The notes under the pieces were generated by a model that was given only the letters and a program-made list of their open reading frames with translations, ran no database searches and was not told the DNA's origin. The position numbers and the translations under genes are program-made. A stretch of DNA of 64,000 bases from Alcanivorax sp. 1008 (GTDB taxonomy: Bacteria > Pseudomonadota > Gammaproteobacteria > Pseudomonadales > Alcanivoracaceae), in contig NZ_JAFMPS010000008.1 in NCBI RefSeq assembly GCF_020667895.1, positions 87,871 through 151,870 of the forward strand, read 5' to 3'. This document shows positions 18,465 to 28,298 of this stretch, piece after piece; position 1 is the first letter of the stretch, and every line of letters begins with the position of its first letter.

Positions 18465-19631
18465 GTGAAAAAGATCTGGCTGGCTGCGCTGGCAGCACTG
18501 ACCGTCGGTTGCTCCGAGCAACCGGAAACCCGCGGCATTACCGACACGGAAGTGGTTATCGGTGGCATCCATGATCTGTCCGGGGTGTTTGCCGCGTTCT
18601 CCACTCCGGCGGTACGGGCCGCCAACCTGTATTTCGACGAGGTCAACCGCAATGGCGGCGTCCACGGTCGCACCATTCGCTATATCGTCGAAGACCATGC
18701 CTATCAGGTGCCTCGTGCCGCTCAGGCCACTAACAAGCTGGTCAGCCGCGATAATATCTTTGCCATGGTAATGAGTCTGGGCACGCCCCAGAATCTGGCG
18801 GCGTTTCCGGTCATGGATCGCAACGATGTGCCCAGCATTATGCCGCTGGCCCTGTCCGCGCAGATGCAAACCGAAGGCGACTTTTCCCGTCGCTTTGTGT
18901 TCGGGCCGAGCTATTACGATAGCGTTCTGGCAGGCATCAACTGGATGGCCGAGCAATATGACATCGAGAACCTGTGCATCATGTACATCCCTTCTGACTT
19001 TGGTCAGGAGGTGAATCAGGCTGTGATCGACGCTGCGGCCAACAGCGACAAGCTGACGCTCAAGGAAACCACCTCGCATCGTCCGGATGAAGGTGACTTC
19101 AGCGGCGCGCTATCTCGCCTGCGTGCTGCAGAATGCCAACTGGTGGCCGTGGCGCTGGCGGTTCGGCCGATCATCTCGGTTACCGCGGCGGCCCGTGACA
19201 TGGGCTGGACCGACGTCAAGTTCATGGTTTCCCAGGCCGGATTCCACTCCGCTGTCGCCGCTGCGCCTGGCAATGCCACCGAAGGCCTGTACGGCGTTTC
19301 GGCTTGGCAGGATATCCATACCCGTCAGGACACCCCGGAAACCGCAGCATGGATTGACAGCTACCAGCAAGCGGCCGGTGAGTTTCCAAGCAGCGGCGCC
19401 GTGCTGGGTCACGTCGGTGCCGATATATTTGTACGGGCCCTGCAGGCGGCAGGAAGGGACCTGAGTGTTGACGGCTTGGTGGCAGCCATGGAAACCATGG
19501 ATTTTGTCGAGCCGGTCACCGGAGTACACGTGAAGATGTCCGCCGACAATCACGAAGCTGCCAGTGGCATTCACATATCACGAGTCGAGAATGGCATCTG
19601 GACACCACTTACAGTGATCAACCAGAACTGA
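18465..19631 (+). CDS. ABC transporter substrate-binding lipoprotein (Peripla_BP_6)
   Basis: A 388-residue type I periplasmic binding protein of the Leu/Ile/Val family with a lipoprotein signal (LAALAALTVGC, Cys near residue 17). Family sequence includes VVIGGIHDLSGVFAAFSTPA, FDEVNRNGGVHGRTIRYIVE and WMAEQYDIENLCIMYIPSDFGQE. It starts with GTG at 18465 behind AAGGAGAG. It is last in the operon, whereas LivK/LivJ of E. coli precede the transporter. It ends four bases before the convergent EAL gene with no visible terminator. Confidence 0.9.
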   Translation: MKKIWLAALAALTVGCSEQPETRGITDTEVVIGGIHDLSGVFAAFSTPAVRAANLYFDEVNRNGGVHGRTIRYIVEDHAYQVPRAAQATNKLVSRDNIFAMVMSLGTPQNLAAFPVMDRNDVPSIMPLALSAQMQTEGDFSRRFVFGPSYYDSVLAGINWMAEQYDIENLCIMYIPSDFGQEVNQAVIDAAANSDKLTLKETTSHRPDEGDFSGALSRLRAAECQLVAVALAVRPIISVTAAARDMGWTDVKFMVSQAGFHSAVAAAPGNATEGLYGVSAWQDIHTRQDTPETAAWIDSYQQAAGEFPSSGAVLGHVGADIFVRALQAAGRDLSVDGLVAAMETMDFVEPVTGVHVKMSADNHEAASGIHISRVENGIWTPLTVINQN

Positions 19632-19634
19632 GCA

Positions 19635-21866
19635 CTACTCTGTGTTGGTTACGGCAGGCGATGCCTCGAGCAGGTGCCTGCCAATCTCTTCAAGCGACAG
19701 CGGTTTGCCCACGCCATAGCCCTGCAGGTAGTCCACACCCAGCGCAGTCACTGCGCTGGCGATGCCTGGGTGCTCGACATATTCCGCCACTGTTTTCAGT
19801 CCCATGGTCCGGGCTACCTGAGTAATCGATGAGACAATTGCCTGATCAACTGAATCATGTTCAATGTTACGGATAAATCGTCCGTCAATTTTCAAGACGT
19901 CAAAGGGAAAGCTGGTCAGGTAGTCAAAGGTCGCTAGCCCGGTACCGAAATCATCCAGAGAAATAGCAAACCCCAAATCGCGCAAGCGACCCAGCAACTC
20001 ACACGCAGCGGGCCAATCAGTGATCTGCTGGCTCTCTGTCACCTCGAAGCCGACCAACCCCGCTGGCAGGGGATAGCGGTCCATGAGCGATATTACCCAC
20101 GTCGGAAAGTCCGGATCTGCCAGCACATCACCTGATAGGTTGATTGCCACCTTTCCCAGCTTCCCCGCCTCATCGGGTCGCTGGTGCAACCAGGCAAATG
20201 CCCTTTCCACGACCCAGCGATCCAGTTGTCCCATCAACCCGTAATCCTGTGCCACCGGAAGAAAAACCGCCGGTGAGACGAGTTTGTTATCACGGTCCAG
20301 CATGCGTAGCAAGATTTCGAAATACGGCTTTTCCGGGACCGACTGCACCGAGCGAATTTCTTGCCCGTAAAGCAGAAAGCGATTTTCACTGAGGGCGCCC
20401 TTTACCTCCTCAAGCATGGCCAGCTTTTGCTGTCGGCCCACTACCATATCGTCGTTCATGCGACAGCGAAAAAATGGCCGGTCAGTCAGCTGTGCCGCGT
20501 GGCGGGCCGCCTGACCGGCAGCAGACAGGGCTGACTCCAGGGCATCGCCCGGGGACAGCTCAATAACGCCAATGGACACACTCAACACATAAACAGACCC
20601 ATCACGGCTGAAGGCAAAACCCTGAAGGGACTGCCACACCTCATCCAACCGGGCCTCACCCTGACTATCGTCCGGGCCGTGCCAAAAAATCCCGAACACC
20701 CCGGCGCTGAGCCGAGCCACCGCAACCGGACCCATCAGCTCAGTCACCTTGGCGCCCACATACCGCTCAAGAGCCCGTACGAAGTCCAGATCCAGCAAGT
20801 CCTGAGCCTCGGCAAAGTTGCCAATCTCCAGCACTACAAGAAACTGCCGGTGCCCGGAAAATTTCTTGCGGCCAATACGAACCCGTTCCAGCAGACCACG
20901 ATCATTGAGCAGCCCTGTGCGCAAGTCCCGTCGTGCCTGCTCGCGAAAGCTACGCGACAACGCGGCACGGTCCTGACTCACCGACTGCACCAGCTGCGAC
21001 ATCAACGTCATCATAAAGATCACCAGCACCGCCTCGACCAGCAGAAAGCCGGCGGGCAGGCCTAGCATGCGAATGCTGATCACCACATAGCCCAACACAA
21101 TGGAAGCAACCAGCGGCACTGCCACCAGCGCAAGCCAGCGCTGACCGCTCATCGCTGCCCAGGCCAACATGGGGAAATACAGATAGGTCAGAGCCTTGCC
21201 ATAATCGGGCTGACCATACAGCAATGCCTGCGCGCTCAGCACAATCAACAGCCCCAGCAGGACAAAGAAAATAACCGTGCGCAATTTCGGCAAAGACAGG
21301 CGGAAGCCACCAACAAGGGATCGAATAGCCTGCTCAGCAAGTGGCGCAAACAGCATCACTCCGAGAGCTTCCGACAGCCAGTAAACCAGCCACACATCGA
21401 TCAGGCGGAAGTCAGCAAACATGCCTTGCTGATAGAGCGCCGCCGTAGTCATAAGTGAGGTAGGCAGCAAGGCAAGTAAGGCGCCCCAGAAATAGAATCG
21501 CAGCGTATCAGGCAGGGAGCTAAGCAATGGGCGGTTAGATAATCTGCTGCGCAGCAGCGCTCCTGCCAGTGCGGACTGGAGGCTCTGCTCGAGCAGAATA
21601 AGAACAACCACCTGAGAGTCGTGTCCACGCCAGACAAGCCATACTGCCAGCACCACGGCGTAAAGCAGCACCGCTCTGAAGCCCAGCACCAGCACCGCGC
21701 CAATGGCAATCCCCAGAGGTGGCCAGATGGCAGACATCTCGGATACATCAACGGACAAAAGCCGGGACAGTTCCGCCGCCAGAAACAAAGCAAGCCCCAC
21801 CAGCAGGGTGGTTGTCAGGCCTGATGGGGGCTTGCGCAAAGCGGTCATGGGGCTGCTCACAGGCAT
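19635..21866 (-). CDS. MASE1-like membrane sensor with degenerate GGDEF and intact EAL domain
   Basis: A predicted cyclic-di-GMP phosphodiesterase. The N-terminal half has about eight hydrophobic helices of MASE1 type, with the signature SAIWPPLGIAIGAVLVLG. The GGDEF-like domain lacks its catalytic motif (ARLSAGVFGIFW where RxGGDEF is expected), so synthase activity is unlikely. The EAL domain keeps the expected catalytic residues: FEILLRM, INLSGDVL, GFEVTES, LDDFGTG, VLKIDGRF, TVAEYVEH and YLQGYGVGKPL. I chose the ATG at 21866 (743 residues; AAAGG seven bases upstream). An ATG at 22004 would add 46 residues with no family resemblance. Motility or biofilm control is an inference. Confidence 0.87.
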   Translation of the reverse strand: MPVSSPMTALRKPPSGLTTTLLVGLALFLAAELSRLLSVDVSEMSAIWPPLGIAIGAVLVLGFRAVLLYAVVLAVWLVWRGHDSQVVVLILLEQSLQSALAGALLRSRLSNRPLLSSLPDTLRFYFWGALLALLPTSLMTTAALYQQGMFADFRLIDVWLVYWLSEALGVMLFAPLAEQAIRSLVGGFRLSLPKLRTVIFFVLLGLLIVLSAQALLYGQPDYGKALTYLYFPMLAWAAMSGQRWLALVAVPLVASIVLGYVVISIRMLGLPAGFLLVEAVLVIFMMTLMSQLVQSVSQDRAALSRSFREQARRDLRTGLLNDRGLLERVRIGRKKFSGHRQFLVVLEIGNFAEAQDLLDLDFVRALERYVGAKVTELMGPVAVARLSAGVFGIFWHGPDDSQGEARLDEVWQSLQGFAFSRDGSVYVLSVSIGVIELSPGDALESALSAAGQAARHAAQLTDRPFFRCRMNDDMVVGRQQKLAMLEEVKGALSENRFLLYGQEIRSVQSVPEKPYFEILLRMLDRDNKLVSPAVFLPVAQDYGLMGQLDRWVVERAFAWLHQRPDEAGKLGKVAINLSGDVLADPDFPTWVISLMDRYPLPAGLVGFEVTESQQITDWPAACELLGRLRDLGFAISLDDFGTGLATFDYLTSFPFDVLKIDGRFIRNIEHDSVDQAIVSSITQVARTMGLKTVAEYVEHPGIASAVTALGVDYLQGYGVGKPLSLEEIGRHLLEASPAVTNTE

Positions 21867-22107
21867 TATCAGACCTTTCAGTCTGGTCCTGCGGGCGTCA
21901 AGAAACCGTGACCCGAAACCCCTGAGCCCTCCGTAGACAGCATGTTTGCATTGCGAATCAGTCGCAAATGGCCGACGTGGATTGATCTTTGTCATTTTGG
22001 CCATCAATAAACGGCAATAACCACAGTGATCATTGAACTATAGCTTTTATCCGCTCACTAAATTTTTGACAGCAGGTTATTCCTGCCCACCGTGAAGCGA
22101 GGTCACT

Positions 22108-22722
22108 ATGAAAAAAATACTCACGAGTGCCGCACTGGCTAGCGCCCTGATTCTGGCCACCGCTGCCATGGCTGCTCCTGCTGGTCAGAAGAAATCCAGC
22201 AGCAGCGGGTTGACGCAGGCCGAGATTGCCAACCTGCAATTTATGCGCGAGGAGGAAAAGCTTGCTCGGGATGTATATCTGATAATGGATCAGTACTGGG
22301 GTCAGCAGACCAGCGTTTTTGCAAATATCGCGGTATCAGAAGAGTCACACACAAGCACCATTAATTACCTGCTGGAGAAGTACGACATAGAAGACCCTGT
22401 TATCAGCAACGAAATCGGGGTATTTACCAACCCGGAGTTGCAGGAGCTCTACCACACACTGGTTGAGCAAGGCAGCATTTCCCTTGTTGATGGCCTCTAT
22501 GTGGGAGCCCTGATCGAAGAAGTCGATATGGAAGATATCGTTGCAGCCATTGATGCAACTGATGAGCGGGCAATGATTCTGGCCTACTCCAATCTGCTTG
22601 ATGGGTCGAAAAGTCATCTGCGCGGCTTCGTCGATGTCATCGAAGCTCAAGGACTGGTTTATGAAGCTCAGGTACTGGATGAGGATGAGGTTCAACTTAT
22701 CCTTGAGTCCGAAGACCACTAA
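22108..22722 (+). CDS. Exported DUF2202 ferritin-like protein
   Basis: A 204-residue protein with a Sec signal peptide (MKKILTSAALASALILATAAMA, cleavage about residue 22) and a DUF2202 domain, a four-helix ferritin-like fold. Potential metal ligands typical of the family are visible: FMREEEKLARDVYLIM, SEESHTSTINYLLEKY and the later acidic helices (VDGLYVGALIEEVDMEDI). The function of the family is not established; a periplasmic metal-related role is inferred from fold and export. It is divergent from the EAL gene and ends at a bidirectional terminator. Confidence 0.85.
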   Translation: MKKILTSAALASALILATAAMAAPAGQKKSSSSGLTQAEIANLQFMREEEKLARDVYLIMDQYWGQQTSVFANIAVSEESHTSTINYLLEKYDIEDPVISNEIGVFTNPELQELYHTLVEQGSISLVDGLYVGALIEEVDMEDIVAAIDATDERAMILAYSNLLDGSKSHLRGFVDVIEAQGLVYEAQVLDEDEVQLILESEDH

Positions 22723-22754
22723 GCCGCGAGGAATGGCGAAAAAGAAGAAAAAGA

Positions 22755-22778
22755 AAAGGGCCCCTGAGGGCCCCTTTT
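22755..22778. terminator. Bidirectional terminator between DUF2202 gene and potD-like gene
   Basis: AAAAGGGCCC, a CTGA loop region, then GGGCCCCTTTT forms a GC-rich hairpin with A and T runs on the two sides. It lies 33 bases after the plus-strand stop and 13 bases after the minus-strand stop, so it can serve both convergent genes. Confidence 0.85.
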
Positions 22779-22790
22779 ACTTATCAAACT

Positions 22791-23828
22791 TCAGCTTCCT
22801 GCCTTAAGCATTTCCCAGAACTTCTCATAAACCAGCAGTGCCTCACCCACGTCTTCCTGCACCTCGGCGTTGATCATGTCTTCTGCGGTCGGATACACCG
22901 TACGATCAGATGCTACCTCCGGGTCCAGCAGTTCCCGAGCGGGCAGGTTTGGCGTGGCATAACCAATCTCAGTACTGATCATGGCCGCTACCCGCGGGCG
23001 CAACATAAAGTCGATAAATTTGTGCGCTGCCTCAATGTTCTTGGCGTTCTTGGGAATCACAAAGCTATCAAGCCAAACAACAGCACCTTCCTTGGGGTAG
23101 ATATAGGTCAGCGAGTCCATATCCTCCAGTGCCATCACCGCCTCGCCATTCCAGATCATGCCAATATCGGTTTCACCCTCCAGATAGGGCATGCGCGGGG
23201 CGTCAGAGTTAAAAGTACGCACTCCAGGCATCAACTCCGCCAGCTTGTTGTAGGCTGCTTCGATTTCTTCCGGGTTGGTGGTGTTGGCAGAGTAGCCCAG
23301 TACACGCAGGCCAACGTGAAACACCTCGCGCACATCGTTCATCATCATGATGCGGCCCTGATATTCCTCGTTCCATAGATCCGCCCAGCTAGTCACCTGT
23401 GCAGGATCAATCACAGCGGCATTAACCGCCAGACCGGTGGTTCCCCACAAATAGGGCACGCTGTACTGATTACCCGGGTCAATCTCCAGATTCACCAGAG
23501 TGGGATCAATGTTATCGAAACCAGCCAGCTGGCTGTAATCGATCGGAGCCAGCAAGCCTTCATTGCGCATCTTGTTGACATAATAGGTAGACGGCACGGC
23601 CAGATCATACTGGCTGCTTTCATCGAGCAGCTTCAATCGCGCATACATGGCCTCATTGCTGTCATAGGTGGTGTAGATCACCTTAATGCCGGTTTCTTCC
23701 GTGAATTGCTCAAGTACTTCCTGCGGCATGTACTCGGACCAGTTGTACAGGTTCAGCACCTGCTCTTCCTGCTTGCTACAACCCGACATTGCGACTGCCA
23801 GCATGGCAGCCAATGCGACCTTCTTCAT
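22791..23828 (-). CDS. Polyamine ABC transporter substrate-binding lipoprotein (PotD/PotF family)
   Basis: A 345-residue periplasmic binding protein. The lipobox is MSGCSKQ (Cys 17); the mature N-terminus VLNLYNWSEYMPQEVLEQF is the PotD/PotF signature. Aromatic and acidic positions that bind putrescine or spermidine in the family appear in NWSEYM, WGTTGLAVN and IWNGEA. The ligand cannot be fixed to one polyamine from sequence. It is the last gene of the run and overlaps the upstream permease by four bases. Confidence 0.92.
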   Translation of the reverse strand: MKKVALAAMLAVAMSGCSKQEEQVLNLYNWSEYMPQEVLEQFTEETGIKVIYTTYDSNEAMYARLKLLDESSQYDLAVPSTYYVNKMRNEGLLAPIDYSQLAGFDNIDPTLVNLEIDPGNQYSVPYLWGTTGLAVNAAVIDPAQVTSWADLWNEEYQGRIMMMNDVREVFHVGLRVLGYSANTTNPEEIEAAYNKLAELMPGVRTFNSDAPRMPYLEGETDIGMIWNGEAVMALEDMDSLTYIYPKEGAVVWLDSFVIPKNAKNIEAAHKFIDFMLRPRVAAMISTEIGYATPNLPARELLDPEVASDRTVYPTAEDMINAEVQEDVGEALLVYEKFWEMLKAGS

Positions 23829-24595
23829 TGTTTGTTCCTCATCAGAATAAATTGCGACAACACCAGCATGACCAGAGAAAATACCAGCAATAAGGTACCT
23901 AACGCATTAACTTCCGGCTTCAGACCGACACGCACCATGGAATAGATCCTCAGGGGCAATATCTCATAGCTGGGACCGCTTACAAAGGTACTCACCACCA
24001 CGTCATCCAGAGACAGGGTGAAACCCAGTAGCCAACCGGCCAGCAGGGCCGGCATCATCACCGGCACCAGAATAGTCCGCACCGTAGTAAACTCACCCGC
24101 TCCCAGATCCCTTGCTGCCTCCATCAGGCGCTCATCCAGACCACTTAGCCTGGCCATCACCGTAATCACCACAAAAGGCAGACAAAAAGTCACATGGGCC
24201 AGCAGCAAGGAGACAAAACCCAGCTGCACGCCAACCACCAGAAACAGGGCCAGCAGAGAAATCGCCAGAACGATCTCCGGTGACATCATTACCACAAACA
24301 GCATACCGCGCAGCGCCTGCTTACCACGAAACTGGTAGCGATGCAGCGCCAGTGCGGTCAGCCCTCCTATCACTGTGGAAACGGTGGCCGCGGCCAGTGC
24401 CAGCCACAACGAGTTCCACATCGCCTGAACCATGGCATGGTTATCAAATAGTGCCTGGTACCAACGCAAGCTCAGACCGCCCCAACGGTAACCGGTGCGT
24501 GAGTCGTTAAAGGAATAAATGACAAGCACCAGAATCGGCACATAAAGCAGGGCATAAACCAGCATCAGATAGATTCGTGGCAGCCAGCGATTCAT
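23825..24595 (-). CDS. Polyamine ABC transporter permease (PotC/PotI family)
   Basis: A 256-residue inner membrane permease with six hydrophobic helices. It has the coupling EAA-type loop ERLMEAARDLGAGEFTTVRTILVPVMMP, and the N-terminal [33 protein letters not shown] typical of PotC/PotI can be recognised from residue 1. It overlaps both neighbours by four bases (ATGA), as expected of one transporter made from a single message. Confidence 0.92.
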   Translation of the reverse strand: MNRWLPRIYLMLVYALLYVPILVLVIYSFNDSRTGYRWGGLSLRWYQALFDNHAMVQAMWNSLWLALAAATVSTVIGGLTALALHRYQFRGKQALRGMLFVVMMSPEIVLAISLLALFLVVGVQLGFVSLLLAHVTFCLPFVVITVMARLSGLDERLMEAARDLGAGEFTTVRTILVPVMMPALLAGWLLGFTLSLDDVVVSTFVSGPSYEILPLRIYSMVRVGLKPEVNALGTLLLVFSLVMLVLSQFILMRNKQ

Positions 24596-25446
24596 TCCAC
24601 TGCCTCCTGACCAATACGCCGCCGACTAAGCCCATGGGCCAGAATCAGTAGCGCCATGGCCAGCGTCAGCAGCACGCTGGCGGCCGCACCAAATGGCCAG
24701 TCACGGGCATCGAGAAACTGATTCTTGATAACGTTGCCAACCAGGAGATTCTTTGCACCGCCGAGCACATCTGCCACATAGAACATTCCCATGGCCGGCA
24801 ACAGCACCAATAGCACTCCGGCGATAACACCGGGCAGGGTCAAAGGGATGACCACTCGCACAAAGGTTGCCATTCGACCAGCGCCAAGGTCATGGGATGC
24901 CTGCAGCAGGTCGTCGCGCAAATCCTCAAATACGGTGTAAAGCGGCAGGATCATAAACGGCAACAACAGGTATACCAGGCCAGCGATCACCGCACCTTCC
25001 GTATACAACATGGTGATTGGAGCATCGATCACGCCAAGGGACTGCAATAAGTTGTTGATCAGACCATTACTGGCCAGCAGCAGCTTGATTGCATATGTGC
25101 GCACCAGTGAGTTGGTCCAGAAAGGTACGATCAACAGAATCATCAACAATGTCTGCCAGCGCTTGTCGACTCTCGACAGCGCCCAGGCGAACGGGTAGCC
25201 AATTAACAGACATAACAGCGTGGTCATCGCTGCCATATAAAGGGAGTGGGTAAAAACGCTCAGATAGAGCGGATTAATCAGGCGCTGGTAACTTTCCAGA
25301 GTCAGCGGCAGCGACAGAAAGTCCTGAGGATCTCTAGTGGCGAAACTGGCCGCGATAACCAGCAGGTTCGGCAATAGCACCAGCAGGAGCAGCCAGCTCC
25401 AAACCAGCAACAACACTGCGCTGCGAAACGGCTGGCGCTCATGCAT
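24592..25446 (-). CDS. Polyamine ABC transporter permease (PotB/PotH family)
   Basis: A 284-residue permease with six hydrophobic helices, [18 protein letters not shown] (PotB/PotH signature) and the coupling loop [23 protein letters not shown] chose the ATG at 25446, which overlaps the ATPase stop by eight bases and has GGA seven bases upstream. In-frame ATGs further upstream (to 25572) lie inside the ATPase gene and translate to low-quality sequence. Confidence 0.92.
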   Translation of the reverse strand: MHERQPFRSAVLLLVWSWLLLLVLLPNLLVIAASFATRDPQDFLSLPLTLESYQRLINPLYLSVFTHSLYMAAMTTLLCLLIGYPFAWALSRVDKRWQTLLMILLIVPFWTNSLVRTYAIKLLLASNGLINNLLQSLGVIDAPITMLYTEGAVIAGLVYLLLPFMILPLYTVFEDLRDDLLQASHDLGAGRMATFVRVVIPLTLPGVIAGVLLVLLPAMGMFYVADVLGGAKNLLVGNVIKNQFLDARDWPFGAAASVLLTLAMALLILAHGLSRRRIGQEAVE

Positions 25447-26587
25447 TGTGCGGTCCAGCAGCATCTCCATTAGCTGTCGGCAGCATCCACTCCCAGCCGT
25501 CCACCCAGCTGACTCTGACCTGCTCTCCCAGGTTGTAATCGAAGGCAGGATCATCCTCATCGAAGAACTCACTGGCTAACACTTCATTGCCATCCTCAAG
25601 ACGGATAAGAGAGTCCAGCGTGCTGCCCTTATAGTTACGCTCGATTACCGTGCCGGGAAAACCATAGTCCGCATCCGCCGCCAGCACCCGAATATCTTCC
25701 GGCCGTAACAACACATTAACCTGCTCGCCCACACTCACCTGGAAAGCCGGCTTTCGCAAATCGCGCGACAAACCCCGAACATCCAGAGCAATGCGATCCC
25801 CATCAATGGCTTTCACTGTGGCAGGAAATAAATTAGTTTCGCCAACAAAACGGGCAGTAAAAAGATTAGTGGGTCTCTCATAAACTTCCCGGGGCGTTCC
25901 CAGCTGCTGCACCTCGCCATCGCGCAGCACAACAACGCGATCAGACATGGACAGTGCCTCTTCCTGATCGTGGGTCACAAACACAAATGTAATGCCCAGC
26001 TCACGCTGCAGTCGCTTTAACTCAATCTGCATCTGCCGGCGCAGCTTATAGTCCAGTGCCGACAACGGCTCATCCAGCAACAACAGCTTGGGCCGCTTGA
26101 TCACCGCCCGGGCGATGGCGACACGCTGCTGCTGACCACCAGACAATTGGTGCGGCTTGCGCTGCGCAAACTCTGCCAACTGAACCATGGCCAGCGCTTC
26201 AGTCACTCGCTGACGAATCTCTGCCTCTGGCCGCTTTTCCATGCGCAGGCCGTAGGCCACATTGCCGGCCACAGTCAGATGGGGAAACAGAGCATACTGC
26301 TGAAAAACCGTATTCAATGGGCGGCGCTCAGGCGGTATGCGGGTGATGTCCTGACCAGATAAGGTCAGGGTGCCGCTGTCGGGACGCTCAAATCCTGCCA
26401 GCAGTCTCAGCAGTGTGGTTTTGCCGCAGCCGGACGGCCCCAGCAGGGTAAGAAACTCACCATCAAGAATATCAAGATCCAGCGCCTTCAGGACCGCCCG
26501 GCCACCGTAGTGTTTGCTGATTCCCCGCAGGGAAAGAAGGGTCTGGTTCATTGGCGCGGCCTTTGATGCGACCGGGCTATTGTTCAT
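25439..26587 (-). CDS. Polyamine ABC transporter ATP-binding protein (PotA/PotG family)
   Basis: An ATPase of about 382 residues with Walker [11 protein letters not shown]-loop [10 protein letters not shown], signature [15 protein letters not shown], Walker [13 protein letters not shown] and H-loop [11 protein letters not shown]. It ends in a TOBE-type regulatory domain ([20 protein letters not shown] ... [11 protein letters not shown]). Starts are ambiguous: ATG at 26611, 26587 or 26551; 26587 has the best weak ribosome site (GGA). It follows iscS by about 50 bases on the same strand with no terminator between, so it may be read from the iscR promoter. Confidence 0.91.
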   Translation of the reverse strand: MNNSPVASKAAPMNQTLLSLRGISKHYGGRAVLKALDLDILDGEFLTLLGPSGCGKTTLLRLLAGFERPDSGTLTLSGQDITRIPPERRPLNTVFQQYALFPHLTVAGNVAYGLRMEKRPEAEIRQRVTEALAMVQLAEFAQRKPHQLSGGQQQRVAIARAVIKRPKLLLLDEPLSALDYKLRRQMQIELKRLQRELGITFVFVTHDQEEALSMSDRVVVLRDGEVQQLGTPREVYERPTNLFTARFVGETNLFPATVKAIDGDRIALDVRGLSRDLRKPAFQVSVGEQVNVLLRPEDIRVLAADADYGFPGTVIERNYKGSTLDSLIRLEDGNEVLASEFFDEDDPAFDYNLGEQVRVSWVDGWEWMLPTANGDAAGPHNA

Positions 26588-26635
26588 AATTCCGGCGACG
26601 CTGTCATGCACGCCGAAAGAATTAAAGGGGGAAAT

Positions 26636-27784
26636 TCAACGACTACGCAGACTGGTGACCACTGACTCAATATGGGCAGCCACAGTTTCCACCTGCTGCT
26701 CCGTGGTCTGTCTACCCAGACTCAGGCGCACCGAAGACAGCGCATGTTCCCGCGACAGCCCCATGGCCGTCAGCACATGGGAAGGCTCCACCGAAGCCGA
26801 GGTACAGGCTGAGCCAGAAGATATGGCCACCTGACTGAGCGCGCTGATCAGCATATCTGCATCAATACCGGCAAAGGCCAGATTCAGATGACCAGGCAAG
26901 CGCTGGCTGGGATGGCCATTAAGATATACGTCGGGCAAGCGTGAAAGCCTGTCCCATAACTGATTGCGCAAATTACCGATGCGCAGGGAATTTTCATTCA
27001 TCTGCTCGGCAGCCAATGCCAGCGCCTCACCCAAACCGGCAATCTGATGACTGGCCAGAGTACCGGAGCGCATGCCTCGCTCATGACCACCGCCGTGCAT
27101 CTGCGGCTCCAGCCTGACATCAGAATGACGCCGGACATAGAGCGCACCAACGCCCTTCGGACCATAAAATTTGTGTGCGGAAATAGACAGCAAGTCGATC
27201 GGCAGCTGTGACAGATCCAGCAGCAGCTTGCCCGCAGTCTGAGCCGCATCCACATGGAACAGGGTGCCGTTGTTACGGCACAGCTCTCCCAATGCAGCAA
27301 TATCATTGATCACACCGGTTTCGTTATTGGCATGCATCAATGACACCAACAGCGTGTCCGCACGCAATGCCTGTTGCAGTGCTGCCGGCTCCACTCGACC
27401 ATCTTCCAGCGGGCTCAGCCAGGTGACATTAAAGCCCTGCCCTTCAAGCCAGCGGAAGCAATCCAGCACAGCCTTGTGCTCGGTGGTCGCCGTAATCAGA
27501 TGACCGCTGCGCCGGCCATTGGCCAGAGCCGCTCCCTTGATAGCAAGGTTATTGGACTCCGTTGCGCCGCTGGTCCAGACCACTTCCCGAACATCACAAT
27601 GCAGCACGTCGGCAACCTGACGGCGGGCCGTTTCAACGCCCTCCTCGGCCAACCAGCCATAGGCGTGGGAGCGTGACGCCGGATTACCAAACTCAGCATC
27701 TTCGCCAAGAAATTCCAACATACGGGCGATGACCCGTGGCGCCACCGGCGTGGTCGCCGCGTAATCAAGGTAAATCGGTTTCAT
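26636..27784 (-). CDS. iscS: Cysteine desulfurase IscS (group I)
   Basis: A 382-residue PLP-dependent enzyme that mobilises sulfur from cysteine. The start [14 protein letters not shown] is typical; the PLP lysine is in [15 protein letters not shown] and the catalytic cysteine in [18 protein letters not shown], the long flexible loop of group I enzymes. It may serve tRNA thiolation and other sulfur pathways besides Fe-S clusters. It overlaps iscR by four bases. The expected next genes (iscU, iscA, hscB, hscA, fdx) are absent; a polyamine-type transporter follows instead. Confidence 0.96.
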   Translation of the reverse strand: MKPIYLDYAATTPVAPRVIARMLEFLGEDAEFGNPASRSHAYGWLAEEGVETARRQVADVLHCDVREVVWTSGATESNNLAIKGAALANGRRSGHLITATTEHKAVLDCFRWLEGQGFNVTWLSPLEDGRVEPAALQQALRADTLLVSLMHANNETGVINDIAALGELCRNNGTLFHVDAAQTAGKLLLDLSQLPIDLLSISAHKFYGPKGVGALYVRRHSDVRLEPQMHGGGHERGMRSGTLASHQIAGLGEALALAAEQMNENSLRIGNLRNQLWDRLSRLPDVYLNGHPSQRLPGHLNLAFAGIDADMLISALSQVAISSGSACTSASVEPSHVLTAMGLSREHALSSVRLSLGRQTTEQQVETVAAHIESVVTSLRSR

Positions 27785-28251
27785 GACTGGATGATCTGGA
27801 GGCGACGGTTGTTGAGCTGGGAGTCCTGACGCCCGGCAATACGGCGAATCTCGCGACGGGCCAGCAAATCACCCAAGGTGATACCACTGAGGAACTGGTG
27901 AATACGATCGGACAAATCAGTCCATAGATGATGGGTCAGGCACACTTCACCTTCATGGCAATCACCCTGCCCGCCGCAACGCGTAGCGTCCACCGACTCA
28001 TCTACCGCATCAATGACGCTGGCAACACTGATACTTTGCGCCTCCGCGCACAGCTGATAACCGCCGCCCGGGCCACGCACGCTGGTGACCAGCTCACGAC
28101 GACGCAGCTTGGCAAACAACTGCTCAAGATAGGAAATGGAAATGCCCTGACGCTCGGAAATATCCGCCAGCGACACTGGGCCATTCTCCGCATGGAGGGC
28201 CAGATCAAGCATCGCTGTAACAGCGTAGCGTCCTTTGGTAGTCAGTCGCAT
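27781..28251 (-). CDS. iscR: Fe-S cluster-responsive transcription regulator IscR
   Basis: A 156-residue Rrf2-family regulator. The winged-helix part ([43 protein letters not shown]) is nearly canonical IscR. Cluster ligands are visible as three cysteines in [20 protein letters not shown], the CX5CX5C-type array, with a nearby histidine. The start at 28251 is the family start; 13 upstream codons were rejected. The promoter region carries a near-perfect IscR type 1 site at 28299-28323, so it is probably autorepressed by its holo form. Confidence 0.97.
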   Translation of the reverse strand: MRLTTKGRYAVTAMLDLALHAENGPVSLADISERQGISISYLEQLFAKLRRRELVTSVRGPGGGYQLCAEAQSISVASVIDAVDESVDATRCGGQGDCHEGEVCLTHHLWTDLSDRIHQFLSGITLGDLLARREIRRIAGRQDSQLNNRRLQIIQS

Positions 28252-28298
28252 GACGGCAATCCCACATGGCCCGTGTGACAATGCCGTCAAGGCTACCT

